Of a stretch of 64,000 nucleotides of DNA, positions 42,324 to 51,027 are shown piece after piece. The stretch comes from Allosphingosinicella deserti. Its GTDB lineage: Bacteria; Pseudomonadota; Alphaproteobacteria; Sphingomonadales; Sphingomonadaceae. The stretch lies in assembly GCF_003012735.1 (NCBI RefSeq), contig NZ_PXYI01000004.1, positions 124,001 through 188,000 of the forward strand, given 5' to 3'. The position numbers were made by a program, and so were the translations under genes. A model generated the notes under the pieces. It was not told the DNA's origin, ran no database searches, and worked only from the letters and a program-made list of their open reading frames with translations. Positions within the stretch are counted from its first letter, which is position 1. Each line of letters begins with the position of its first letter.

Positions 42324-44003
42324 TCAGTAGCCGAAGCCGTGTGCCAGAAAGTCCGGAACAGGGCCGTTCCAGCCTTCGTCGGGTCCGTCATCGGCATCGC
42401 GACGGTTGTCGTTGCGGCGCGGACGGCGGTCGGATTGCTCGTCGCGGCGTCCCTGGGGTTCGTCCCGGCGTCGACGCGGTTCTTCCCGTTCCTCGCGACG
42501 CGCTTGCGGCTGTGACGGCGCCTCTGGACGTGCCTCGGGCTGCGGAGCCGGCTTGACCTCGGCCTCGACCTCGGGCTCGGGGGAACGGGCAGCGCGCCCG
42601 CGTCCACGCGGCTTAACGGCCGCCTTCTCCTCCTCGGCAGGAGCGGGCTCGACGGCGGCTTTCTCCGCCGGCGCCTTGCGGCCGCGGCCCCGAGGCTTCT
42701 CGGCCTCCTGCGGCTCCGCCCCCGGCGCGTCGGCCGAGGCGCTGCGTCGGCGGCTCCGCGGCTTTTTGGTCGCCTCGGGCTGCTCGGTCTCTTCGGCCTT
42801 GGCGCGGCCACGGCCGCGGCCACGACGCGGACGTTCGTCGGATCCGTCGGGCGCATCGACTTCCGGCGCGCTTGCCGGCTTGGCGCCGGGCAAGGGCTCC
42901 ATCTCGGCGAGCTTTCCGCCGATCATCTTCTCGATCGCCTGGATCGCTTCGCCATCCGCCGAGGTCGCGAGGGTGATCGCGACTCCGGTGCGGCCGGCAC
43001 GGCCGGTGCGGCCGATGCGGTGGATATAATCGTCCGGCTGCCACGGCACGTCATAGTTGAAGACGTGGCTGACGTCCTTGACGTCGATACCGCGGGCCGC
43101 AACGTCGGACGCGACCAGGATGTTGATCTCGCCATCCTTGAAGCGGTCGAGCTCGCGGATCCGCTCGGCCTGCTCCATGTCGCCGTGAATCTCGCCGGCG
43201 CGAAGGCCGCTGCGCTTCAGGCTCTGGGCGAGCTCGCGCACGGTCGTCTTGCGATTGCAGAAGACGATGGCGGTGCGGACGTCGTTGGCGGCGATCCGGT
43301 CGGTGAGAATCTGCCGCTTTTTGCGCGAATCGACCTTCAGCACGCGCTGGTCGATCGAGGCGTTGGCGGTCGCAGGCCGGGCGACTTCGATCGTCTTCGG
43401 GTTCGACAGGAACTTGTCGGCAAGCTTCTTGATCGGCCCCGGCATCGTCGCGGAAAAGAGCAGGGTCTGACGGGTCGCCGGCAGCTTCGAGCAGATCTGC
43501 TCGATGTCCGGGATGAATCCCATGTCGAGCATGCGGTCGGCTTCGTCGATGACGAGCAGGCTGCAGCCGGTGAGCAGGATGTTGCCGCGGCCGAACAGAT
43601 CCATCAGGCGGCCCGGCGTTGCGATCAGCACGTCGACGCCCTTTTCGAGCGCCTTCACTTGATCGCCCATCGAGACTCCGCCGATCAGCAAAGCCATCGA
43701 GAGCTTATGATGCTTGCCGTATTTCTCGAAATTCTCGGCCACTTGCGCGGCGAGCTCTCGCGTCGGCTCCAGGATCAGCGAGCGCGGCATCCGCGCGCGG
43801 CTGCGGCCGTGGGCGAGGATGTCGATCATCGGCAGCACGAAGCTTGCGGTCTTGCCGGTGCCCGTCTGGGCGATACCGATCAGGTCGCGGTTCATCAGCA
43901 CCGAAGGGATTGCCTGGCGCTGAATCGGGGTCGGCTCGTCATAGCCCGCCTCGGTGACGGCGCGGAGCAGTTCGTCGGAAAGGCCGAGATCGGCAAAAGT
44001 CAT
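42324..44003 (-). CDS. rhlE: DEAD-box RNA helicase (RhlE type) with long disordered tail
   Basis: 559 residues. The N-terminal helicase core has TFADLGLSDELLRAV, the Q motif (PTPIQRQAIP), AQTGTGKT, TRELAAQV, VIDEADRMLDMGF, LFSATM, and HRIGRTGRAG. From about residue 385 the tail is disordered, Arg/Gly/Pro/Glu-rich with repeated RGRGR-type and PRxRRR blocks, ending WNGPVPDFLAHGFGY. Such tails bind RNA. The start at 44003 matches the family N-terminus; the frame extends further upstream without family sequence. It converges closely on the Mfd-like gene. Confidence 0.92.
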   Translation of the reverse strand: MTFADLGLSDELLRAVTEAGYDEPTPIQRQAIPSVLMNRDLIGIAQTGTGKTASFVLPMIDILAHGRSRARMPRSLILEPTRELAAQVAENFEKYGKHHKLSMALLIGGVSMGDQVKALEKGVDVLIATPGRLMDLFGRGNILLTGCSLLVIDEADRMLDMGFIPDIEQICSKLPATRQTLLFSATMPGPIKKLADKFLSNPKTIEVARPATANASIDQRVLKVDSRKKRQILTDRIAANDVRTAIVFCNRKTTVRELAQSLKRSGLRAGEIHGDMEQAERIRELDRFKDGEINILVASDVAARGIDVKDVSHVFNYDVPWQPDDYIHRIGRTGRAGRTGVAITLATSADGEAIQAIEKMIGGKLAEMEPLPGAKPASAPEVDAPDGSDERPRRGRGRGRAKAEETEQPEATKKPRSRRRSASADAPGAEPQEAEKPRGRGRKAPAEKAAVEPAPAEEEKAAVKPRGRGRAARSPEPEVEAEVKPAPQPEARPEAPSQPQARREEREEPRRRRDEPQGRRDEQSDRRPRRNDNRRDADDGPDEGWNGPVPDFLAHGFGY

Positions 44004-44089
44004 CGTTGTTCCGGAAATAGGGCTCCCACGAGGAGGAGCGTCAGCGTGCCGCTTGAGCGAAGCCCCGGCCAATTGTCAAGGCGGTGCGC

Positions 44090-44533
44090 TCAGTCCTTCT
44101 TCTTCGCGATCACCGGCTGGAGGGTACGGAAGCGATCGATTTGGCAGCGCCCGCCGATGCGGGAGCGGATCGAATCGCGCTCGGCGCAGATCATCCCGTC
44201 GGCATTCGGAGTCACGTAGAAACCGGGATAATAGCCGAGCGCGGGGCAATCGTTGTCGAGCTTAATGCGAATCCGGCGGTTGTCGCGCAGCATCAGGTCG
44301 ACCGTGTCCTCGGAGATCACGGCGGCACCGGCGATGGCGCGCGCCGGGATGCACTTGGGGCCCTTGCTCTCCTTCCAGCGGATCTGCTGCGGTGGTCGGC
44401 TGCGCATCTTCACGATGATCTGCTCGCGGACGACGACCTGGGCATATTGACGCGGCTGCTGCGCAGGCGCCGAGGCGCCCGCCGCAAGCAGCAGCAGAGC
44501 GGCTGCGGACCATTTTGCGTGGGAAGGATTCAT
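44090..44533 (-). CDS. small exported protein
   Basis: 147 residues. Signal peptide (AKWSAAALLLLAAGASAPA), then QYAQVVVREQIIVKMRSRPP, a core with Cys in GPKCIPAR, NDCPALGY, GMICAERD and GGRCQIDRF. Four Cys suggest two disulfides. The LDNDCPALGYYPGFYV segment recurs in small exported sphingomonad proteins of unknown role. The start at 44533 is the ATG directly before the leader. Divergent from the SapC gene. Confidence 0.65.
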   Translation of the reverse strand: MNPSHAKWSAAALLLLAAGASAPAQQPRQYAQVVVREQIIVKMRSRPPQQIRWKESKGPKCIPARAIAGAAVISEDTVDLMLRDNRRIRIKLDNDCPALGYYPGFYVTPNADGMICAERDSIRSRIGGRCQIDRFRTLQPVIAKKKD

Positions 44534-44758
44534 TCGCGGGCTACAGTCATCCACCGGGCTTGAACGGACGATTAATTCGATCCCGGCCAGTGAACGGCAC
44601 GAGTTGCGCGCGGCCACCCTCCGGCAAGGTCGTCCCCCTTGTCAATTATTCCGCTGCCTCAGCGGCTTCGGCTTGCCTAACGCGCGGCGCGGCCATAGAC
44701 GATGCCGCGAATGGGCGGTCGCGGGGGCGGCTGCGTTCACATCCTTGGGAGAGATACA

Positions 44759-45550
44759 ATGGCGACTCAGCCGCCGGCCAATTCATTGCCGATTTTCTAT
44801 GGCGGTCTGGAGCCGCTTTCGAGCAACCAGCACGGCAATTACCGCAGCCGCCCGGCGCAGAAGGCGCCGTTCCTCGCCAACACCCATGCGGTGCCGATCA
44901 CCATCGACGAATTCGTCGCCTGCCAGCGTTTCTTCCCGATCGCCTTCTCGTCGGGCGACACTCCGGTGCCGCTGGCGCTGATGGGCCTCAACGAGGGCGT
45001 CAACGTTTTCGTCGAGGACGACGGCGCGCTGCGCGGCGAGATCTACGTCCCCGCTTACATCCGCCGCTATCCGTTCATGCTCGCGCGTCTGCGCCCGGAT
45101 GCAGACGAGCTCTCGCTTTGCTTCGATCCGACCAGCGATCTGGTCGGTCCGTACGAGGAGGGTCATGCTCTGTTCGACGACGGCAAGCCGAGCGAGGCGA
45201 CCAACGCGATCCTCAAATTCTGCGAAGAGTTCGAGATGTCGGCGCAGCGCACTGCGGCGTTCGTCGAAGAGCTCAAGGGCATGGACCTGCTGATGGAGGG
45301 CGAGGTCTCGATCCAGCCGGCGGGCGTGGAGCAGCCGTTCATCTATCGTGGCTTCCAGATGGTCAACGAAGAGAAGCTGCGGGATCTGCGCGGCGACGAG
45401 CTTCGCAAGATGAACCAGAGCGGCATCCTGCCGCTGGTGATGGCGCACCTTTTCTCGATGACGCTGATGCGCGAGATCTTCGGTCGCCAGGTTCAGCAGG
45501 GCAAGGGCCCTGCGATCCCGGTCGAGACCAACGGCGCCGCCGCGTTCTGA
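44759..45550 (+). CDS. SapC-family protein
   Basis: 263 residues. HAVPITIDEFVACQRFFPIAFSSG, then VPAYIRRYPFMLARL, LFDDGKPSEATNAILKFCEEFE and SGILPLVMAHLFSM, the sequence blocks of the SapC family (proteins related to a Caulobacter S-layer-associated factor). No signal peptide or membrane helix. GGGAGAG precedes the ATG. Role in sphingomonads unknown; often near outer-membrane or TonB-linked genes, which is not the case here. Confidence 0.85.
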   Translation: MATQPPANSLPIFYGGLEPLSSNQHGNYRSRPAQKAPFLANTHAVPITIDEFVACQRFFPIAFSSGDTPVPLALMGLNEGVNVFVEDDGALRGEIYVPAYIRRYPFMLARLRPDADELSLCFDPTSDLVGPYEEGHALFDDGKPSEATNAILKFCEEFEMSAQRTAAFVEELKGMDLLMEGEVSIQPAGVEQPFIYRGFQMVNEEKLRDLRGDELRKMNQSGILPLVMAHLFSMTLMREIFGRQVQQGKGPAIPVETNGAAAF

Positions 45551-45899
45551 TTACGACTTGGGCGGCGATGACCAGTGAGGCGGCGGCGCGTTAGACGCGC
45601 GCCGCGATCTTCCTGCACTGGATCATCGCCGCCCTGAGCCTCGATGATTTGTTGTTCGGCTGGACAGCGCAACCAGCCCGTTCGGTCCGCTCAGGATTGC
45701 ACCCTTGCCGATGCCGTGGGTCGACGCGGTTCACGAACCTTTCGAGAGAAGCCCGCGAGCGTCCCTGCTTGTGCTTCACATCGGCGGCGCGCCTGAGCAT
45801 CATCTTCAAGGCCATCGGCACAAGTCGGCCGAATGGCGCCGTTTCTTTATCGCGGTCGAACCGGTTTTCGCGTGCGGCGAAGACAAAAATCACCCGCCA
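45551..45899. other. intergenic, nothing recognised
   Basis: About 350 bases after sapC. A minus-strand open frame exists but its product is Arg-rich and has no convincing ribosome site. The next supported element is the promoter at 45900. Confidence 0.4.
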
Positions 45900-45927
45900 T
45901 TGAAACCAATTGGCCCCTTCCTACATT
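45900..45927 (+). promoter_or_regulatory. sigma70-type promoter for candidate sRNA
   Basis: TTGAAA at 45900-45905 and TACATT at 45922-45927 are separated by 16 bases, close to the standard vegetative consensus. Transcription would begin near 45934 and run into the hairpins and terminator at 45972-46036. No ORF with a start lies between. Confidence 0.5.
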
Positions 45928-45933
45928 AGACCT

Positions 45934-46036
45934 GCACGCCCGTCGTATCCCCCCTTTGCGGCGGCGTGTTGCGCCCCTTCGGGGCGTTCCTCCCTGAACC
46001 TTGGCCACCTCGCGACATCGCGAGGTGGCTTTTTTT
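45934..46036 (+). ncRNA. candidate small RNA with CUCCCU loop
   Basis: About 100 nt predicted from promoter and terminator. Hairpin 1: CGCCCC-TTC-GGGGCG (45972-45986). Hairpin 2: GTTC-CTCCCT-GAAC (45986-45999), exposing an anti-Shine-Dalgarno-like pyrimidine loop. Hairpin 3 is the 12-bp terminator stem with T-run. A pyrimidine-rich single-stranded 5' part precedes them. This is the layout of alphaproteobacterial trans-acting sRNAs with CCUCC-type loops. No protein-coding potential is visible. Start position inferred from the -10 element only. Confidence 0.55.
46004..46036 (+). terminator. rho-independent terminator
   Basis: Perfect 12-bp stem GCCACCTCGCGA (46004-46015) with its complement at 46018-46029, followed by seven T (46030-46036). 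The strongest intrinsic terminator seen in the window. It closes the candidate sRNA and lies 60 bases before the convergent amidohydrolase 3' end. Confidence 0.85.
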
Positions 46037-46096
46037 ATACCCTGTGTCAGGCCGGGGGTCAGTCCGGTGTTCGGGTGAGGCGCCGCAGCGCCGGGC

Positions 46097-46960
46097 CTAT
46101 TCGGCGGCAAGGCCGTCGGCAGGGGCGAGCGCCTGTCCCTCGAGCGCCCGCACGATCGAGGCGATCAGCTTGGCGACCCGGTCGAACCCTGGACCGGGAC
46201 TGCGCAGATCCGGGCCGAGATAGAGGCTGCGATCGATTTCGAGCTGCAATGCGTGGACGGATTCGCGCGGCCGGCCGTGGAGGACGGTGATGTGCCCGCC
46301 GGCATAAGGCGCGTTGCGGGCGACGGAGAAGCCGGCTTCGCGGGCCGCATTCTCGGCTGCGGCCACGAGTTCGGGCGCAATGCTGGTGCCGTGCCGGTCC
46401 CCAAGCACGATCTCCGCCTGATCACGGCCCTGCCGCGGCGGCATCGAGTGGCAATCGAGCAGGATCGCCAGCCCGAAGCGGTGCTTCAGTCCGGCAAGCT
46501 CTTCGGTGAGGGCGCGATGATAGGGGCGGTGGATCGATTCGATTCGGCGGGTGATCTCGGGTGCCGGTATCCGGTCGCGCCAGATCGCGCCGGCACCCGC
46601 CATGCGCGCGGGGACCAGGCCGAGGCCGCCGCGCATTCGGGGCGAATCGAGGATGTGCGCCGGATCGGGACGCGGCACGATCATTCCCGGATCAAGCTCG
46701 CGCTCGTCCCGGTTGAGATCGATCTCCGCGCGGGGGGCTTCGGCGACGACCGCCGCCGCACCACCTTCGATCGCCCGCCAGACGAGCCGGTCGACCAGCC
46801 GATCCTCCAGGGTCTCGAGCCGCGCCAGCGGGATGCGGGCGAACTTGAGCAGTGATTCGGAATAGGCACGGCCGGCGTGGGGCACCGAAATCAGCACCGG
46901 GCAATCCGGTGTGGCCGGGCCGAGGCGCCGGAAGGGAGTGGCGGTGCAGGATTCGGCCAT
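46097..46960 (-). CDS. N-formylglutamate amidohydrolase family protein
   Basis: 287 residues. VLISVPHAGRAY (metal His), LEDRLVDRLVW, EIDLNRDERELDP (Asp/Arg/Glu), LLDCHSMPPR (metal His) and APYAGGHITVLHG are the ordered blocks of the family, which hydrolyses N-formylglutamate in histidine degradation or related amides. No other hut gene is adjacent, so a broader amidase role is possible. The start at 46960 matches the conserved N-terminus. Divergent from cpdR, an arrangement seen in other sphingomonads. Confidence 0.88.
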   Translation of the reverse strand: MAESCTATPFRRLGPATPDCPVLISVPHAGRAYSESLLKFARIPLARLETLEDRLVDRLVWRAIEGGAAAVVAEAPRAEIDLNRDERELDPGMIVPRPDPAHILDSPRMRGGLGLVPARMAGAGAIWRDRIPAPEITRRIESIHRPYHRALTEELAGLKHRFGLAILLDCHSMPPRQGRDQAEIVLGDRHGTSIAPELVAAAENAAREAGFSVARNAPYAGGHITVLHGRPRESVHALQLEIDRSLYLGPDLRSPGPGFDRVAKLIASIVRALEGQALAPADGLAAE

Positions 46961-47118
46961 TTGCTTCTCGACGATAAGTAGTGCGCTTTTGGTACGCAAT
47001 TGCAATCGGGCGCCTGAACGGTCGCAAAACGCGCTGGCGCTGCTGGAAAATGGTAACGCCTTCCGGCATATAGGGGATGACCGACGCGGCATCGGGCTGG
47101 GCGTCAGGCGGAGCACAA

Positions 47119-47496
47119 ATGATCAGAATCCTGTTGGCCGAAGACGACGATTCGATGCGCACGTATCTCGCGCGTGCTCTCGAGCGCTCGGGGTACGACG
47201 TCGTCGCCGTCGATCGCGGCACCGCCGCCCTCCCGCTGGTTGCGCCTGGTGCGTTCGATCTTCTGCTGACCGACATCGTCATGCCCGAGATGGACGGTAT
47301 CGAACTCGCCCAGAAAGCCTCGGCGATCGCGCCGGAGATGCGGGTGATGTTCATCACCGGATTCGCGGCCGTCGCGCTCAAGGCCGGCCGCGCCGCGCCG
47401 TCGGCCAAGGTGCTCTCCAAACCCTTCCACCTGCGCGACCTCGTCGCCGAGGTGGACCGTCTTTTCCAGACCGAGGATCAGCACGGAAGATTGTAA
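47119..47496 (+). CDS. cpdR: CpdR-type single-domain response regulator
   Basis: 125 residues, receiver domain only. IRILLAEDDDSMRTYLARALE, phospho-acceptor Asp52 in LLLTDIVMPEMDG, VMFITGFAA (Thr/Ser) and VLSKPFHLRDLV (Lys). This is the length and sequence pattern of CpdR, which when unphosphorylated directs ClpXP to the cell pole and licenses degradation of cell-cycle regulators in alphaproteobacteria; its phosphate comes through CckA-ChpT. The start at 47119 follows GGCGGAG. It sits 85 bases before tRNA-Val. Confidence 0.85.
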   Translation: MIRILLAEDDDSMRTYLARALERSGYDVVAVDRGTAALPLVAPGAFDLLLTDIVMPEMDGIELAQKASAIAPEMRVMFITGFAAVALKAGRAAPSAKVLSKPFHLRDLVAEVDRLFQTEDQHGRL

Positions 47497-47581
47497 GCAA
47501 AGGCTGTTGCGCTGCGCAAAACTGCCCGCTAAGGGGCTGCGCAGCGGTTCCCGGCGGAAGCTTTTCGACGGGGTCCCGAGT

Positions 47582-47656
47582 GGGCGTGTAGCTCAGTGGT
47601 AGAGCACTGTGTTGACATCGCAGGGGTCGCAAGTTCAATCCTTGCCACGCCCACCA
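47582..47656 (+). tRNA. tRNA-Val (anticodon GAC)
   Basis: Acceptor stem GGGCGTG (47582-47588) pairs with CACGCCC (47646-47652); discriminator A, encoded CCA at 47654-47656. D arm GCTCAGTGGTAGAGC, anticodon arm with loop TTGACAT giving GAC (Val), and T arm with GTTCAATCC are all present. 75 nt, canonical cloverleaf. Confidence 0.97.
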
Positions 47657-47864
47657 TTTTCCTACCGACACGGTAAGCGCCTGGCGCAGCGGGGACCATC
47701 CTCGCTGCGCCGCGTTGGTTTTGGCGTCGTCGGCCGCGTGCAACCGGGGACGGGCATCCCGGTCGACGCTGCTCTTCCAGAATCTCGAACATCTTGGCCA
47801 GTCTTATCTCACTCCTCTGGAGAGTGAGGATGGGCGAGAGTCTCCTCGACCAAGGAGACCCGCC

Positions 47865-48071
47865 ATGAAGACCACTTCCCCCCGCCACCTTCGCATCAAC
47901 GCTCCGCTGCTGATCGCGATTGCCTCGGCCACCGCGACCTCTGCGTTGATCTTGTCCAAGGGTCCCGGACAGGCGCTGACCGAAGCCGCGATCGGATCGA
48001 TGCTGCTCGCGGTGCTGGTTCTGGCGTTCGTCGCCGCAGTGGCGCCGTTCATCGGGGTCGAGCGCCGGTGA
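47865..48071 (+). CDS. small two-TM membrane protein
   Basis: 68 residues: a short basic N-terminus, hydrophobic helix INAPLLIAIASATATSALIL, a short polar turn, then IGSMLLAVLVLAFVAAVAPFI. The ribosome site AAGGAG lies nine bases before the ATG. No known family. Its 3' end overlaps the minus-strand ORF at 48049 by 23 bases. Confidence 0.6.
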   Translation: MKTTSPRHLRINAPLLIAIASATATSALILSKGPGQALTEAAIGSMLLAVLVLAFVAAVAPFIGVERR

Positions 48072-48291
48072 TCTCCGTTCGGCTCGGAAGCGGTCGCAGG
48101 ATCGCCTCCAGCCGCTTCGCCTCGGCGCGGGACGCACGGGCCGCGGCGCGATACCCCGCTGGGACGACCGGGTCCGAACTGACCTCCGCGCGCGTTTCCA
48201 TGCGGGCGGCTTGGCGGCGCCGTTCCTCCGGCGGCTCCCTCAAGGCGCCGGGCGCCGGCGAAGGTGCTGCGGCGCGCGGGGCCGCTCTCAT
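48049..48291 (-). CDS. possible small basic protein
   Basis: An 80-residue frame with GAGGAG seven bases before the ATG at 48291. It is Ala/Arg/Pro/Glu-rich (EPPEERRRQAARMETRAEVS, then AAARASRAEAKRLEAILRPL), helical in the C-terminal half, without motif. The good ribosome site favours expression; composition alone could be chance at this GC content. Confidence 0.35.
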   Translation of the reverse strand: MRAAPRAAAPSPAPGALREPPEERRRQAARMETRAEVSSDPVVPAGYRAAARASRAEAKRLEAILRPLPSRTEITGARPR

Positions 48292-48431
48292 TCTTTGCTC
48301 CTCGTGCTCGATGGCTGACCGGTTTCGAAGGCGCTGCGTCGAGCTTGGCCGGGAGAGCCGCCGGGGAGCATAAGGATTGATCTGTAAGGAATAGGTGCTC
48401 GGGGCAGGGCCACCTTGGGATCAAAAGCGAG

Positions 48432-48464
48432 AAAGGCGGCCCGCTGAGCAAGCAGGCCGCCTTT
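48432..48464 (-). terminator. bidirectional-capable hairpin terminator after MFS gene
   Basis: AAAGGCGGCC (48432-48441) and GGCCGCCTTT (48455-48464) form a 10-bp stem with a 13-base loop, starting 26 bases beyond the minus-strand MFS stop at 48490. The A/T ends give a short U-run in either direction, so it can end transcription from both sides. Confidence 0.6.
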
Positions 48465-48489
48465 CGTTGTCTATGCGGTGCGCGCGTCC

Positions 48490-49824
48490 TCAGTCTTCGT
48501 GCCGGCGCGCGAATTCCGCATTCATCGCCAGCGCGAGCAGGGTGCACAGCGCGCCGGAGAGCAGATAGGCACCGGCGGCGATCAGTCCGAACTCGCTGGC
48601 GAGGAGCAAGGCGACGAGCGGCGCGAAGCCGGCACCGATCAGCCAGGCGAGATCCGATGTCAGCGCCGACCCGGTGTAGCGATATTGCGCCGAGAAGCTC
48701 GATGCCATGACACCGGAGGACTGGCCGAAGGCGAGGCCGAGCAGGATGAAGCCGAGCACCGTATAGACGGTCTGGCCGGCCTCGCCGCTGTCGAGCAATT
48801 GCGGCGCGAAGCCGCTATAGGCTGCGATCAGCGCGGCGGACACGGCGAGCAAGGCGCGCCGGCCGAGCCGATCGGCGATCACACCGGAGGCGAGGATGGC
48901 GAGCACGCCGACCGTCGCCGCGATCATCTCGATCACCAGGAAGCGCACCGGCGCCTCCCGCGTGAACAGCACGATCCAGCTCAGCGGAAACACGGTGACC
49001 AGGTGGAAGAGGGCGAAGCTGGCGAGCGGCGCGAACGCGCCGAGCGCAACCGTCTTGCCGTGATGCCGCAGCGTGTCGCGGATCCTGGTCGGCTGCAGAT
49101 CGCGGCTTTCGAACAGCTTCTGGAATTCCGGAGTCGCGACGATCCGCAGGCGCGCGAACAAGGCGACGACGTTGATCGCGAACGCGACGAAGAACGGATA
49201 GCGCCAGCCCCAGGACAGGAAGTCGGCTTCCGAAAGAGTGCTGATGAAGAAGGCGAACAGTCCGCTTGCCACCAGCAGGCCGAGCGGCGCGCCGAGCTGC
49301 GGCACCATTGCATACCAGCCGCGGCGGCCCTTGGGCGCGTGCAGCGACAGCAACGAGGGAAGGCCGTCCCAGGCCCCGGCAAGCGCAAGGCCCTGGCCGA
49401 TCCGGAACAGGGCGAGGAGCACGGCCGAGGCCATGCCGATCTCGGCGTGGCCGGGCAGGAAGGCGAGGGCCATCGTCGATCCGCCGAGCAGGAACAAGGC
49501 CGTGGTCAGCTTGACGACCCGGCCATGCTCGCGGTCCATCCACATGAAGATGAGCGTTCCGATCGGCCGCGCGATGAAGGCGAGTGCGAAGATCGCGAAC
49601 GAATAGATCGTTCCGGTGGTCGCATCGACATAGGGGAAGACCAGCGACGGGAAGACCAGCACCGAGGCGATCGCATAGACGAAGAAGTCGAAGAATTCGG
49701 AGGTGCGGCCGATCACCACGCCGACCGCGATCTCGGCGGGCGCCGGAGCGTGCGCGGCGGGCGCGTTGACGTTTGCGGCGTCGCGCGTGTTGGCGTCGAG
49801 ATCGGGCGTTGCGGCGACGGTCAT
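48490..49824 (-). CDS. MFS transporter (MHS-like)
   Basis: 444 residues, about 12 hydrophobic helices. EIAVGVVIGRTSEFFDFFVYAIAS and RPIGTLIFMWMDREHGRV resemble the metabolite:H+ symporter (MHS) group's conserved EFFDF and RPxGxxxFGxxxDRxGR motifs. The second half repeats the MFS pattern (IADRLGRRALLA). Inner-membrane proton symporter for a small organic acid or osmolyte by family; substrate not readable. It ends at a hairpin terminator and is divergent from the cyo operon. Confidence 0.85.
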   Translation of the reverse strand: MTVAATPDLDANTRDAANVNAPAAHAPAPAEIAVGVVIGRTSEFFDFFVYAIASVLVFPSLVFPYVDATTGTIYSFAIFALAFIARPIGTLIFMWMDREHGRVVKLTTALFLLGGSTMALAFLPGHAEIGMASAVLLALFRIGQGLALAGAWDGLPSLLSLHAPKGRRGWYAMVPQLGAPLGLLVASGLFAFFISTLSEADFLSWGWRYPFFVAFAINVVALFARLRIVATPEFQKLFESRDLQPTRIRDTLRHHGKTVALGAFAPLASFALFHLVTVFPLSWIVLFTREAPVRFLVIEMIAATVGVLAILASGVIADRLGRRALLAVSAALIAAYSGFAPQLLDSGEAGQTVYTVLGFILLGLAFGQSSGVMASSFSAQYRYTGSALTSDLAWLIGAGFAPLVALLLASEFGLIAAGAYLLSGALCTLLALAMNAEFARRHED

Positions 49825-49883
49825 GCGTTTGAAATCCTGATCATGTGGCGCGCATATCGACGATTCCGGATATGGGTGGGATA

Positions 49884-49896
49884 GGACAAACTGTCC
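49884..49896. promoter_or_regulatory. short palindrome upstream of cyoA
   Basis: GGACA-AAC-TGTCC, a perfect 5-bp inverted repeat, sits 28 bases before the cyoA start in the 100-bp gap between the MFS and cyo operons. Its place fits a dyad-binding regulator of the oxidase, but no regulator is identified from the sequence. Confidence 0.3.
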
Positions 49897-49924
49897 AATG
49901 CTATGCGGGAGCCGGGACGCCTAG

Positions 49925-51019
49925 ATGCCACGCGCCATGCTTCGATCAGCGACATACCGACTCCTCCCCGCGCTCGCCCTCCCGCTCCTCAGCGGCTGCG
50001 ACTGGGTCGTCATGAATCCCTCGGGAGACATTGCGGCGCAGCAGCGCGATCTCGTCCTCATCTCGACCGGGCTGATGCTGCTCATCATCCTGCCGGTGAT
50101 GGCGCTCACCGTCTGGTTCGCGATCCGCTACCGCGCGAATCGCAAGTCGGCCGCCCCCTACGATCCCGAATTCGATCACTCGACGATGCTGGAACTCGCC
50201 ATCTGGGGAGCGCCGCTGCTGATCATCATCGCGCTCGGCGCGCTGACCTGGACGAGCACCCACCTGCTCGATCCCTATCGCCCGATCGAGCGAATCGCCG
50301 AAGGGCGGCCGGTGCCGGCACACGTCAAGCCGCTCGAGGTTCAGGTCGTCGCGCTCGATTGGAAGTGGCTGTTCATCTATCCCGAACAGGGGATCGCGAC
50401 CGTCAACGAGCTCGTCGTCCCCGTCGATCGGCCGCTGCGCTTTCGAATCACCGCATCGAGCGTGATGAACAGCTTCTACGCGCCTGCACTCGCCGGCATG
50501 ATCTACGCCATGCCGGGAATGGAGACGAAGCTCCACGCCGTGCTCAACAAGCCGGGCAAATATGAAGGCTTTTCCGCCAATTACAGCGGCGCCGGCTTCT
50601 CCGACATGAAGTTCCGGATGACCGGCACCGACGAGGCCGGCTTCGCCCGCTGGGCCGAAACGGCGCGGCAGAGCGGCGCCAAGGCCGACGCGGCCACCTA
50701 TCTCCAGCTCGCAAAGCCGAGCGAGCGCGAGCCGATCCGGCTTTTCTCCAGTCCCCAGCCAGGTCTGTTCGACCGCATCGTCGGGCAGTGCGTGGAGCCG
50801 GGCCGGCCCTGCGGTGGCCATGGCGGCCATGGCATTCCGGGCGGCCACAAGGCCGAGGGCGCGATCCAGAAGTCGCCGGGCGAGAAGGGTTCGGGGCCGC
50901 ACATGACGGCACCTCCGCGGCAGGATCATGCGCCAGGCGTCCACCAGCCCGGTCACCCGGCCAATCGCGATCTCACTTTCCTCCAGCCCCGCGACCACGT
51001 CGCTGCGGCGCACGTCTGA
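49925..51019 (+). CDS. cyoA: cytochrome bo3 ubiquinol oxidase subunit II
   Basis: 364 residues. Lipoprotein leader with lipobox LLSGCDWV, two transmembrane helices ([23 protein letters not shown] and [18 protein letters not shown]), then the cupredoxin domain ([22 protein letters not shown], then [25 protein letters not shown]). The copper ligands of aa3 oxidases are missing, as expected for a quinol oxidase. An unusual Gly/His-rich tail ([13 protein letters not shown]) follows. First gene of cyoABCD. Confidence 0.94.
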   Translation: MPRAMLRSATYRLLPALALPLLSGCDWVVMNPSGDIAAQQRDLVLISTGLMLLIILPVMALTVWFAIRYRANRKSAAPYDPEFDHSTMLELAIWGAPLLIIIALGALTWTSTHLLDPYRPIERIAEGRPVPAHVKPLEVQVVALDWKWLFIYPEQGIATVNELVVPVDRPLRFRITASSVMNSFYAPALAGMIYAMPGMETKLHAVLNKPGKYEGFSANYSGAGFSDMKFRMTGTDEAGFARWAETARQSGAKADAATYLQLAKPSEREPIRLFSSPQPGLFDRIVGQCVEPGRPCGGHGGHGIPGGHKAEGAIQKSPGEKGSGPHMTAPPRQDHAPGVHQPGHPANRDLTFLQPRDHVAAAHV

Positions 51020-51027
51020 GAGCCAGC

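Noticed and set aside
45591-45893. Minus-strand ORF of 100 codons after sapC
   Set aside because: Arg-rich, no ribosome site, no motif; treated as chance.
47582-47864. tRNA-Val 3' end as a phage attachment site
   Set aside because: No integrase gene and no repeat of the tRNA 3' end was noticed nearby.
48478-49884. Plus-strand 468-codon frame opposite the MFS transporter
   Set aside because: Gln/Arg/Glu-rich without motifs; the minus strand encodes a full transporter with about 12 membrane helices.
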